Source: Shewanella sp. OMA3-2 (GTDB taxonomy: Bacteria > Pseudomonadota > Gammaproteobacteria > Enterobacterales > Shewanellaceae). From it: DNA of 64,000 nt. Within the stretch, counting starts at the first letter, position 1; each line of letters starts with the position of its first letter. Positions 45,094 through 54,023 of the stretch are shown in pieces. The stretch lies in contig NZ_CP090974.1 in NCBI RefSeq assembly GCF_021513195.1, positions 2,492,001 through 2,556,000 of the forward strand. Direction: 5' to 3'. The notes beneath the pieces are model-generated. The model worked only from the letters and a program-made list of their open reading frames with translations. It was not told the DNA's origin and ran no database searches. Both the position numbers and the translations under genes were made by a program.

Positions 45094-46192
45094 GAGTATA
45101 CCCCTCTCATTATTGGCATTATCAGCGGCGTTATTAACCAGCGGTTTATTTGCCAAAGAATCATACGTTACACCGGCTCACAATTTAACGGGTCAACAAA
45201 TATATCAGCAAATCAAAACAAATTTTGAAGCGAACCTTTATACCTTACCGCCAAGGGTCCAGGGGCATTACGCTATTCGTCAATACCGTATGACTGGTGA
45301 TACAAAGTATGCTAACGGCTCACTAATTGATTTACTCACCATCGCAGAGGCGCAAGCTTACTTTGCTTGCAACCTCGATAAACCCAACTTTATTAAACTA
45401 GAGTCAGCCTTAGCAGGAGATCAGTTAGGCAATAAATCAAGAGGCATGGCACGTAAAGCGGCCATAGTGCCTTACCCAAAGTTTATGCTATTTACTGATT
45501 TATTGCGTTTTTCAAGTCGCATTGATGAATTTGGTTTTACTGGCCCTTGTCATAATTTGTTGTTGGACACATTAAAGGCGCATGATTTTGCTCCAGCCTT
45601 TACAGATAAAAAGATGATTGAGTCTTGGGCTGCACAGCTTATTAACTATGTATTTTGGGCTAAACAAGTCGGTGTAGGTGACTATTACCAAGCTTATAAG
45701 ACCGCTTTTATTAACACTTATCCAGACAGTAAAGATGCGTCTCTTTCTAAAGCACAATACAAAAATAAAATTTATGGTATGACCCATTTTATTTTTGCTG
45801 CTAGTGGATATTATCAAAATCAAGTTGATCCGAAAGAGTTTAAGTGGATCCTAGATTATTTTGAAAAAAATCTAGATAAAATTATTGCCGATACCACGGA
45901 AGATATTATTACAGAAGTGGGTATCAGCTTCTTGATAACAGGCCATAAAAATCATCCTGTAACTCAAAAAGTGAAACAGTATATAATTGCAGCATATAAT
46001 CCTGAAACTCAAATGATACCGTCTCCTAGCGGTGTATCTGATTTATCATCGGGAGAGCACAGAAATGTACTTGCCATGATGCTACTAGATTGGCCTGAAA
46101 CCCTTCACCCTGGCCCGTATCTAGGCAATATCGCTAACACGAAGAAAAACCTTCCGCGTTTAGTGAAAATTAAACCAGCAAAGATCAACTGA
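45077..46192 (+). CDS. Exported DUF3541-like protein
   Basis: 371 residues starting MSALSKSIPLSLLALSAALL, a Sec signal peptide ending near LFAKES. The mature protein is helical with repeated aromatic pairs: HYAIRQYRMTGDTKYANGSL, KFMLFTDLLRFSSRIDEFGF, TEDIITEVGISFLITGHKN and SSGEHRNVLAMMLLDWPET. The layout resembles alpha/alpha-barrel proteins and, as far as I can judge, the DUF3541 family of Shewanella and Vibrio; function unknown. The ATG at 45077 overlaps the preceding gene by 17 bases and is preceded by GGAGAATCA, so the two are coupled. A shared terminator with grxD follows. Confidence 0.7.
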   Translation: MSALSKSIPLSLLALSAALLTSGLFAKESYVTPAHNLTGQQIYQQIKTNFEANLYTLPPRVQGHYAIRQYRMTGDTKYANGSLIDLLTIAEAQAYFACNLDKPNFIKLESALAGDQLGNKSRGMARKAAIVPYPKFMLFTDLLRFSSRIDEFGFTGPCHNLLLDTLKAHDFAPAFTDKKMIESWAAQLINYVFWAKQVGVGDYYQAYKTAFINTYPDSKDASLSKAQYKNKIYGMTHFIFAASGYYQNQVDPKEFKWILDYFEKNLDKIIADTTEDIITEVGISFLITGHKNHPVTQKVKQYIIAAYNPETQMIPSPSGVSDLSSGEHRNVLAMMLLDWPETLHPGPYLGNIANTKKNLPRLVKIKPAKIN

Positions 46193-46227
46193 CACTAGTA
46201 ACATCGATCTTACCAAGTCTTAGATAC

Positions 46228-46258
46228 AAAAAAACCCAATGCATGCATTGGGTTTTTT
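46228..46258. terminator. Bidirectional terminator between the DUF3541-like gene and grxD
   Basis: A self-complementary ACCCAATGCATGCATTGGGT stem flanked by an A-run and a T-run serves both convergent genes. Confidence 0.88.
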
Positions 46259-46281
46259 ATTAAGCTAACATTACAAATAAT

Positions 46282-46623
46282 TTATTCCGCTGCGTCTTCA
46301 GTACGGAATTTATCAGCAGTTGCTTTAATGATTGGCTGTAATTCACCTTTTTGGAACATTTCGGTAATAATGTCACAGCCACCAATTAACTCGCCTTCTA
46401 CCCACAACTGTGGAAAAGTCGGCCAGTTTGCAAATTTAGGTAACTCAGCACGAATGTCTGGGTGCTGTAAAATATCAACAAAAGCAAACTGTTCACCACA
46501 GTTAATCATCACTTGTGCGACTTGAGAAGAAAAACCACAACTAGGCAATTTAGGCGAACCTTTCATATAAACAATGATTGGGTTTTCACTGAGTTGCTGC
46601 TTAATTTTGTCTACAGTTTCCAT
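46282..46623 (-). CDS. grxD: Monothiol glutaredoxin (Grx4)
   Basis: A CGFS-type monothiol glutaredoxin that carries and transfers 2Fe-2S clusters with BolA-type partners. 113 residues; active site Cys29 in GSPKLPSCGFSSQ, followed by the glutathione-binding NWPTFPQLWVEGELIGGCDI. Length and motifs are standard. Monocistronic, with a leader of about 240 bases shared with the divergent sodB promoter. Confidence 0.96.
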   Translation of the reverse strand: METVDKIKQQLSENPIIVYMKGSPKLPSCGFSSQVAQVMINCGEQFAFVDILQHPDIRAELPKFANWPTFPQLWVEGELIGGCDIITEMFQKGELQPIIKATADKFRTEDAAE

Positions 46624-46865
46624 TTTAATTCCTAATGGTAGATAAAGTGTTTATGCCTATATTGTACGACACCTTAAGCCATAACAAAATGCCACAGTTT
46701 GTAAGGGTATAGATAAATTCTTATTATGAATCGTGATTATCGATATTATTCAAGAAACAATGATTCACATCACAAAAATAATCAGTACAATAGCTGCAGA
46801 GCAATGTACCTACTTAGATATTATTAGGTATAAAAACGATAACCTAACTCCAAGGAGAGAGACTA

Positions 46866-47447
46866 ATGGCTTTCGAATTACCAGCATTACCTTATGCAAA
46901 GAACGCACTTGAACCGCATATTTCTCAAGAAACGATTGAATACCACTATGGTAAGCATCACAACACTTACGTTGTAAAATTAAATGGTTTAGTTGAAGGC
47001 ACTGAGTTTGCAGGCAAAAGCTTAGAAGAAGTCGTTAAAACTTCTACTGGTGGCATGTTCAACAATGCAGCTCAAGTTTGGAACCATACTTTTTACTGGA
47101 ACTGCCTAGCACCAAATGCTGGCGGCGCAGCAACGGGTGCTATCGCAGCAGCTATCGATGCTTCTTTCGGTTCATTTGAAGAGTTTAAAGCTAAATTTAC
47201 TGACTCAGCAGTCAATAATTTTGGTAGCGCATGGACTTGGTTAGTAAAGAAAGCTGATGGTTCATTAGCAATCGTTAACACCAGCAATGCCGCTACACCA
47301 CTGACTGATGAATCAGTGACACCTTTAATGACTGTAGATGTTTGGGAACATGCTTATTACGTTGATTACCGTAATGCACGTCCAGAATACTTAAACCACT
47401 TCTGGCAGTTAGTTAACTGGGAATTTGTGAACAGCAACTTCGCTTAA
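46866..47447 (+). CDS. sodB: Iron superoxide dismutase
   Basis: SodB dismutates superoxide in the cytoplasm. 193 residues with the four metal ligands: His27 (QETIEYHYGKHHNTYV), His74 (AAQVWNHTFYWNCL), and Asp and His in DVWEHAYYVDYRNARPEYL. The SOD signature DVWEHAYY is intact. Gly/Gln choice around AGGAATGAIAAAI fits the iron rather than manganese enzyme. A good ribosome-binding site, AAGGAGAGAG, precedes the ATG. I did not confirm a Fur box or RyhB-type pairing site upstream. Confidence 0.97.
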   Translation: MAFELPALPYAKNALEPHISQETIEYHYGKHHNTYVVKLNGLVEGTEFAGKSLEEVVKTSTGGMFNNAAQVWNHTFYWNCLAPNAGGAATGAIAAAIDASFGSFEEFKAKFTDSAVNNFGSAWTWLVKKADGSLAIVNTSNAATPLTDESVTPLMTVDVWEHAYYVDYRNARPEYLNHFWQLVNWEFVNSNFA

Positions 47448-47466
47448 TCACAACCCGTGTTATCTT

Positions 47467-47492
47467 AAAAAGAGCCTTAGGGCTCTTTTTTT
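47467..47492 (+). terminator. Intrinsic terminator after sodB
   Basis: AGAGCC/GGCTCT stem with a TTAG loop and seven Ts. Confidence 0.88.
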
Positions 47493-47668
47493 ATATCTAT
47501 AATTTATCTTATTGACGAATTAAAACGCGTGAAAACTTAACCCAGCCTATAAATGCAACAATTGCAATTGCTACGTTCCCCCTTGTTTTATAAACAATAA
47601 TTTATAAAACAGTTGCGCAATGTCACACTTTCTAGCCTAGACTTATTTTGTAGAGGCCAAAAAGATTC

Positions 47669-47686
47669 ATTGGCAACAACGCCAAT
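47669..47686. promoter_or_regulatory. Inverted repeat upstream of prkA (possible operator)
   Basis: ATTGGC-AACAAC-GCCAAT, a perfect 6-bp dyad 58 bases before the prkA start. Its spacing is like a dimeric regulator site. The regulator is unknown and chance cannot be excluded. Confidence 0.3.
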
Positions 47687-47743
47687 ATAACTTGATTCCT
47701 CGCCATTGTTGCCATCCTGGCACAGACGTTTTAGGGGGTTATT

Positions 47744-49677
47744 ATGGGCATTTTCGAACACTACCAACAACGTTACGAGAAAAAACTCGATGAGGAATAT
47801 ACCTTAGAGCAGTTTCTTGATATCTGTAAGCAAGATAAAGGTGCCTACGTTTCAGCTGCTGAGCGATTATTAATGGCTATTGGCTCACCTGAAGTAATCG
47901 ATACCTCAAAAAACTCTGTCTTAAGTCGTATATTTTCGAATCGTCTTATTTCTCGCTACCCTGCCTTTAAAGATTTCTATGGCATGGAAGAAGCGATTGA
48001 ACAAATTGTGTCTTACCTGAAACATTCTGCCCAAGGTTTAGAAGAATCAAAGCAGATATTATATTTATTAGGCCCTGTGGGTGGCGGTAAATCATCACTT
48101 GCAGAAAAGCTTAAGTCACTTATTCAACATATGCCTATCTATATTTTAAGCGCTAATGGCGTACGAAGCCCTGTTAACGACCATCCATTCTGTTTATTTG
48201 ATCTGGATGAAGATGGCAGTATTTTACAACAGGAATATGCTATACCACATCGTTATCTGAAAACCATAATGTCACCTTGGGCTGTAAAACGTTTGCATGA
48301 ATTTGGTGGCGACATTAGCAAATTTAGAGTGGTTAAAGTCTACCCCTCAATTCTTGACCAAATAGGAATAGCAAAAACCGAACCTGGCGATGAGAATAAT
48401 CAAGATATTTCAGCACTCGTGGGTAAAGTCGACATTCGTCAGTTAGAACACTTTTCCCAGGACGATGCCGACGCTTATGCTTATTCAGGGGCATTATGTC
48501 GAGCGAATCAAGGCTTGATGGAATTTGTCGAAATGTTTAAGGCACCGATTAAGGTGCTCCATCCATTGCTTACCGCAACACAAGAAGGTAACTACAACGG
48601 GACTGAAGGCTTATCGGCATTGCCTTACACTGGCATTATTTTAGCTCACAGTAATGAATCCGAATGGACAACATTCAGAAATAATAAAAACAACGAAGCA
48701 TTTTTAGACCGAGTTTATATTGTTAAAGTGCCCTACTGTTTACGTGTGTCTGAAGAAATGGAAATTTACCAAAAGCTGCTATTCAATTCTGAACTATCTC
48801 AGTCTCCTTGTGCACCAGGCACACTGGAAACATTGGCCCAGTTTAGTGTGTTATCCCGTATTAAAATACCTGACAACTCCTCTATTTACTCAAAAATGCG
48901 GGTCTATAACGGTGAAAGCTTAAAAGACACCGATCCCAAAGCCAAATCATATCAAGAGTATCGTGATTATGCGGGTGTAGATGAAGGAATGAACGGTCTA
49001 TCTACTCGTTTCGCATTTAAGATTTTATCCAAAGTGTTTAATTTTGACCATACAGAAATAGCCGCTAACCCTGTGCATCTATTTTATGTATTGGAAAAAC
49101 AAATAGAGCAAGAACAGTTCTCCAGTGAGATAAGTGAACGTTACCTCGAATTTTTAAAAGGTTATTTAATCCCTAAGTATGTTGAATTTATTGGTAAAGA
49201 GATTCAAACAGCCTATCTAGAGTCTTATTCAGAATACGGCCAGAATATATTTGATCGTTATGTGACCTATGCGGATTTCTGGATCCAAGATCAGGAGTAT
49301 CGAGATCCTGAAACCGGGCAACAGTTTGACCAGGAGCACTGAATGCTGAATTGGAAAAAATAGAAAAACCCGCAGGTATAAGTAATCCTAAAGACTTCAG
49401 AAATGAAATCGTGAACTTTGTATTACGTGCCCGCGCTAATAACGAGGGCAATAATCCCCTATGGACCAGTTATGAAAAACTGCGGACCGTGATTGAAAAG
49501 AAAATGTTTTCCAATACTGAGGATTTACTGCCGGTTATTTCGTTTAATGCCAAAACATCGAATGACGACCAACGTAAACATGATGATTTTGTTAATCGAA
49601 TGATGGAGAAAGGCTATACCAAGAAGCAGGTTAGATTACTATCAGAATGGTATTTGCGCGTGCGTAAATCATCATAA
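47744..49677 (+). pseudogene. yeaG: PrkA (YeaG) serine protein kinase, one frameshift near residue 530
   Basis: PrkA is an AAA+/P-loop serine kinase involved in nitrogen-starvation and stationary-phase responses in enterobacteria. The sequence follows E. coli YeaG almost residue for residue: LLGPVGGGKSSLAEKLKSL (Walker A, 110-117), SANGVRSPVNDHPFCLF, KTEPGDENNQDISALVGKVD. The frame ends at 49342 (FDQEH, stop). In the next frame the protein continues LNAELEKIEKPAGISNPKDF and RNEIVNFVLRAR to a natural stop at 49677 (WYLRVRKSS). One missing base in GAGCACTG (49335-49342) explains this; restored length is about 644, equal to YeaG. The start has GGGGGTTATT upstream. Genes yeaH and ycgB follow as usual. 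Confidence 0.93.
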
Positions 49678-49742
49678 GCCAACAGTTTGGCTTTACTGAA
49701 CTATAGTGATGTAAAGCCTGCATTAAGGCTTTGGAGGCGCGT

Positions 49743-51011
49743 ATGGCTAACTTTATAGATAGACGACTCAATGCTAAAGGCAAAAGCACGGTCAATCGCC
49801 AACGATTCATTGAGCGATATAAAACTCAAATAAAAAAAGCGGTTAGCGATGCTGTAACAAAACGCAGTGTCACCGATATTGATAAGGGAGAACAAATCAG
49901 TATTCCAACCCGCGACATTAGTGAACCCTCATTTAGGCAAGGTCAAGGCGGCAGCCGCGAAAGAGTTCATCCTGGTAATGACAAGTTTAATCGCGGAGAC
50001 AAAATTGCTCGCCCTCAAGGTGGTCAAGGCGGTGATGCAGGTGACGGAGATGCCGCGAATTCTGGCGAAGGTCAGGAAGATTTTGTGTTTCAAATATCAA
50101 AAGATGAGTATCTTGAACTGTTATTTGAAGATTTAGAACTGCCAAACTTACAAAAAAACCGCCTAAATAAATTAGTTGAATACCAAACTTATCGTGCAGG
50201 TTTTACCAACGATGGTGTGCCCGCCAACATCAATATTATTCGCTCATTACGTTCATCTTTAGCCAGAAGAATCGCCATGAGTGGCAGTAAAAAAAAGCAA
50301 CTAAACCAACTTGTGCAACAGCTTGCTGAACTTGAAAATACGCCAGGAGCAAAGGCGGAGCTTATTTTGGATTTAAAAGAGCAAATTGACAGGCTAAAAC
50401 AACAAATTGCTAAAGTCCCTTTTATCGACACCTTTGATTTACGCTTTAATAACTACGCCAAGCGCGAGAAACCATCCAGCCAAGCGGTTATGTTTTGCTT
50501 AATGGATGTCTCCGGTTCAATGGATCAGGCAACCAAAGATATGGCCAAGCGTTTTTATATATTGCTGTATCTTTTTTTAACCCGCACTTATAAAAACTTA
50601 GAAGTGGTTTATATACGCCATCATACTCAAGCTAAAGAAGTGGACGAACAGGAATTTTTTTATTCCCAAGAAACTGGCGGCACCATAGTATCAAGTGCTC
50701 TCAAATTAATGCATGAAATACAGCAAGCTCGATATCCCGCCAGTGAATGGAATATTTATGCCGCCCAAGCATCAGATGGCGATAACTGGTCTGATGATTC
50801 ACCTGTGTGTAAAAACTGGCTTAGTCAGCATATTTTACCTTTGGTCAGGTACTTTAGTTACATTGAGATAACACACAGACCTCATCAGAGCTTATGGCAA
50901 GAGTACCAACAATTACAACAAAGCTTCGACAATATGGCGGTACAAAATATTATGCAAGTTGACGATATTTACCTGGTATTTAGAGAGCTGTTTAAAAAGC
51001 AAGCTGTATAG
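49743..51011 (+). CDS. yeaH: YeaH/YhbH family protein (DUF444)
   Basis: 422 residues. The partner of PrkA in stress and nitrogen-starvation operons; contains a von Willebrand A-like domain with [21 protein letters not shown], a D-x-S-x-S metal-adhesion motif. The N-terminal part is basic ([20 protein letters not shown]) and a Gly-rich linker (about 75-110, [12 protein letters not shown]...) precedes [16 protein letters not shown]. The ATG at 49743 (MANFIDRR) with GGAGGCG just upstream is preferred over one four codons earlier. The next gene begins 10 bases after its stop. Confidence 0.93.
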   Translation: MANFIDRRLNAKGKSTVNRQRFIERYKTQIKKAVSDAVTKRSVTDIDKGEQISIPTRDISEPSFRQGQGGSRERVHPGNDKFNRGDKIARPQGGQGGDAGDGDAANSGEGQEDFVFQISKDEYLELLFEDLELPNLQKNRLNKLVEYQTYRAGFTNDGVPANINIIRSLRSSLARRIAMSGSKKKQLNQLVQQLAELENTPGAKAELILDLKEQIDRLKQQIAKVPFIDTFDLRFNNYAKREKPSSQAVMFCLMDVSGSMDQATKDMAKRFYILLYLFLTRTYKNLEVVYIRHHTQAKEVDEQEFFYSQETGGTIVSSALKLMHEIQQARYPASEWNIYAAQASDGDNWSDDSPVCKNWLSQHILPLVRYFSYIEITHRPHQSLWQEYQQLQQSFDNMAVQNIMQVDDIYLVFRELFKKQAV

Positions 51012-51021
51012 GAGAGGCGCT

Positions 51022-52545
51022 ATGGATAAATCAGCCCGTTCACCTTTAAGTGATGGACCTGAGTGGACCTTTGACTTGTTACAAGCATATTTGCATGAAA
51101 TTGAAGTGGCGGCTAAATTTTTTAAAATTGATGCTTATCCTAATCAAATTGAAATTATTACCGCAGAACAAATGATGGATGCCTATGCCGGTATTGGTAT
51201 GCCTATTGGGTATACCCATTGGTCGTTTGGCAAACGCTTTATTGAAACAGAACAAGGTTACCGACGCGGTCAGATGGGGCTGGCCTATGAGATAGTGATT
51301 AATTCAGATCCGTGTATCGCCTATTTAATGGAAGAAAATACCATTACCATGCAGGCATTAGTGATGGCGCATGCCAGTTTTGGCCACAATAGTTTTTTTA
51401 AAAATAACTATTTATTTAAAACCTGGACAGATGCCAGTTCAATTATTGATTATTTGGTTTTCGCTAAAAATTATATTCATCAATGTGAATTAAAACATGG
51501 GGTTGAGCAAGTAGAGTTAACGATTGATTCGTGTCACGCTTTAATGAATTACGGGGTAGATCGTTATAAACGTCCTTCTGAAATATCCTTTAGTGAAGAA
51601 CAAACAAGACAGGAAGAGCGTGAAGCTTATTTACAAAGTCAAGTAAACGACCTCTGGCGCACTGTGCCCACCAGCAAAAATGGACAAACCGCTAAACAAA
51701 ACAAACAATTCCCCTCGGAACCTCAAGAAAACATTTTGTACTTTCTTGAGAAAAATGCTCCCCTGCTTGAGCCCTGGCAACGTGAAATAGTGCGTATTGT
51801 AAGAAAGATGGCGCAATATTTTTATCCGCAAAAACAAACCCAGGTGATGAATGAAGGATGGGCAACATTTTGGCACTACACCATTTTAAATCGCCTGTAT
51901 GATACTGGCAAAGTTACCGACAGGTTTATGTTGGAATTTTTACGCAGCCACACCGCGGTAGTCGCACAGCCGGCCTACAATAGCGCTTATTACAATGGTA
52001 TTAACCCTTACGCTTTAGGCTTTAGTATGTTTGTTGATATTAGGCGTATTTGCGAAAAACCTACCGATGAAGATAAACTTTGGTTTCCAGATATTGCTGG
52101 CAGCGATTGGTTAACTACCCTGCATTTTGCAATGAAAAACTTCAAAGATGAAAGCTTTATCAGCCAGTATTTATCACCAAAAGTTATCCGTGACTTTAAA
52201 TTATTTGGCATATTAGATGATGAACAACACACAGAGCTAAATGTTTCAGCAATACATAATGAACAGGGTTATCAAGAAATTCGGAATATGCTATCGCAAC
52301 AATATAACTTAGCTAATATTGAGCCTAATATACAAGTACAACATGTCGAAATTAATGGTGACCGGTCACTGACTTTACGTTACACACCGCACAATAACGT
52401 ACCTCTAGCCAATAATCATGCCGAGGTATTGAAGCATTTACACCGATTATGGCAATTTAAAGTTATTATCGAGCAAGTTAATAAAGATAACCAAATATCA
52501 GTTCTATCTACTTGCCCCGATCCCAAAGCGGTCGCAGAAGCTTAA
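51022..52545 (+). CDS. ycgB: SpoVR family protein
   Basis: 507 residues, cytoplasmic. SpoVR is needed for spore cortex in Bacillus, and the gammaproteobacterial YcgB is a stress-linked protein of unknown activity acting with PrkA-YeaH. Conserved pieces are GIGMPIGYTHWSFGKRF, INSDPCIAYLMEENT, MQALVMAHASFGHNSFFKNN and VMNEGWATFWHYTILNRL; the repeated H/E residues look metal-binding. The ATG at 51022, preceded by GGAGAGGCG, is preferred over an in-frame start at 50959 inside yeaH. Completes the prkA-yeaH-ycgB operon. Confidence 0.94.
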   Translation: MDKSARSPLSDGPEWTFDLLQAYLHEIEVAAKFFKIDAYPNQIEIITAEQMMDAYAGIGMPIGYTHWSFGKRFIETEQGYRRGQMGLAYEIVINSDPCIAYLMEENTITMQALVMAHASFGHNSFFKNNYLFKTWTDASSIIDYLVFAKNYIHQCELKHGVEQVELTIDSCHALMNYGVDRYKRPSEISFSEEQTRQEEREAYLQSQVNDLWRTVPTSKNGQTAKQNKQFPSEPQENILYFLEKNAPLLEPWQREIVRIVRKMAQYFYPQKQTQVMNEGWATFWHYTILNRLYDTGKVTDRFMLEFLRSHTAVVAQPAYNSAYYNGINPYALGFSMFVDIRRICEKPTDEDKLWFPDIAGSDWLTTLHFAMKNFKDESFISQYLSPKVIRDFKLFGILDDEQHTELNVSAIHNEQGYQEIRNMLSQQYNLANIEPNIQVQHVEINGDRSLTLRYTPHNNVPLANNHAEVLKHLHRLWQFKVIIEQVNKDNQISVLSTCPDPKAVAEA

Positions 52546-52943
52546 AAAGTCACTATGGTTACCTAAATTGCAAGTTAACCAATCACCAGCCTTGTCAACA
52601 ATTTCAAGGCTAACCCCCCTCATAGCAGTAATGAATTTAATTTGTGTTGTTATTGGCCGCCACGTTAAAATTAACAAATGTTAGTCATTCTCACTACTTA
52701 TTTAACATTGCGACCATTATCACTCATCAACAACAAGTAAAACCTCGCACAAAACACCCATAACCCCTTGTAAATAATATATTTACCACTTTGGCATAAT
52801 TAGTGCTTGGTAAATATATAAACTCATTATTAATTGTTACAAAAGTCAGCGTGACGGCAGCCATTATTGGCGTAGTCTTATTATTAAGCTACGACTAACT
52901 TAATCGCAACGTAGCACTTGGCTTCACTATAAGGCAGATATCC
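52546..52943. other. Intergenic region upstream of the RND efflux operon
   Basis: About 400 bases without a gene. It must contain the efflux promoter. A sigma-54-like element is noted separately at 52792; no clear terminator for ycgB is seen. Confidence 0.5.
52792..52807 (+). promoter_or_regulatory. Possible sigma-54-type promoter element
   Basis: TGGCATAATTAGTGCT has GG and GC at the spacing of the -24/-12 promoter class and lies about 137 bases before the efflux start codon. No bound enhancer site or regulator gene is visible, and one such match in an AT-rich region can be chance. Confidence 0.25.
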
Positions 52944-54011
52944 ATGGACAGGTTTCAATCGGTTAAAAATGTTGTTATTCCTTTTTGTTGTTTGATGATG
53001 TTAGCAGGTTGTACTGGAGAAGAAGATCAAGCAAAAGAACAAGAAAAATTTGCTGTTCCAGTAGAAACAACCTTTGTAGAACAAGGGGATGTGGCATCGT
53101 TTTACAGCACTACAGCCACCTTAGAGGCACCACAAGAAGCCCATGTCATGACCCGCATTTCTGGCTTAATAAATACTATCAATGTTGAAGAAGGCGATCG
53201 GGTGATTAAAGGGCAAGTATTAGCGGTAATAGATGCAAAGCGCCAGCAATATGATTTCAATCGCTCTCAAGCTGAAGTGCAAATTATTGAACAAGAATTA
53301 AATCGTTTACGCAAAATGGACAATAAAGAGTTTATCAGTCAAGACACTATGGCAAAATTAGAGTTTAATCTGCAAGCTGCTGTTGCCCAGCGCGATCTTG
53401 CAGAACTACAAGTACAAGAAAGCCGTATTGTCTCTCCCATTGATGGTGTAGTCGCCAAGCGTCATGTAAAACAAGGTAATACCGTTAAAGAGTTCGATGA
53501 ACTTTTCTATGTGGTTAATCAAGATCAGTTATACGGCATAGTCCATTTACCAGAACAGCAACTACCCAACTTACAATTAGGACAACATGCCAGTGTTCGT
53601 CAAAATCAACACAGCACCAATGTTGTCGATGCAACTGTACTTCGTATCAGTCCCATTGTTGATGCCCAAAGCGGTACCTTTAAAGTCACCCTAAATGTTC
53701 CTAACAATAATGGCCAGTTAAAAGCGGGGATGTTTACCCGAGTTGAAATTAAATACGACACCCACAACAATGTCATTACCGTGCCTTATAACGCCTTAAT
53801 TAATCAAGATGACACTCAAGCTATCTATGTCATTAAAGACACTGTAGCGGAGCGACGTGAAGTCAGCTTAGGGTATCGTCAGGATAATACCATTGAGATC
53901 ACCTCTGGGGTGATATTAGGCGAGCAAATCGTTATTCGTGGTCAGCAAAACTTAAAAGATCAATCACTGGTCGAAGTGATCAATCCCCTAAACGTAGCTG
54001 CTATCAAATAA
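52944..54011 (+). CDS. RND efflux periplasmic adaptor (membrane fusion lipoprotein)
   Basis: 355 residues with a lipoprotein signal (FCCLMMLAGC, Cys23). The HlyD/AcrA layout is in order: biotinyl-lipoyl halves (TATLEAPQEAHVMTRISGLI with GDRVIKGQVLAVID; and IVSPIDGVVAKRHVKQGNTV), an alpha-helical hairpin (about 95-140), a beta-barrel and the membrane-proximal domain (VPYNALINQDDTQAIYVI). It links the inner-membrane RND pumps to an outer-membrane channel; no TolC-like gene is in the window, so the channel is encoded elsewhere. 12 bases before the first pump gene. Confidence 0.92.
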   Translation: MDRFQSVKNVVIPFCCLMMLAGCTGEEDQAKEQEKFAVPVETTFVEQGDVASFYSTTATLEAPQEAHVMTRISGLINTINVEEGDRVIKGQVLAVIDAKRQQYDFNRSQAEVQIIEQELNRLRKMDNKEFISQDTMAKLEFNLQAAVAQRDLAELQVQESRIVSPIDGVVAKRHVKQGNTVKEFDELFYVVNQDQLYGIVHLPEQQLPNLQLGQHASVRQNQHSTNVVDATVLRISPIVDAQSGTFKVTLNVPNNNGQLKAGMFTRVEIKYDTHNNVITVPYNALINQDDTQAIYVIKDTVAERREVSLGYRQDNTIEITSGVILGEQIVIRGQQNLKDQSLVEVINPLNVAAIK

Positions 54012-54023
54012 CGGAGCAATACC

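Noticed and set aside
49335-49342. Programmed frameshifting in prkA
   Set aside because: No slippery heptamer or downstream pseudoknot at the site, and E. coli YeaG is read in one frame; a missing base is simpler.
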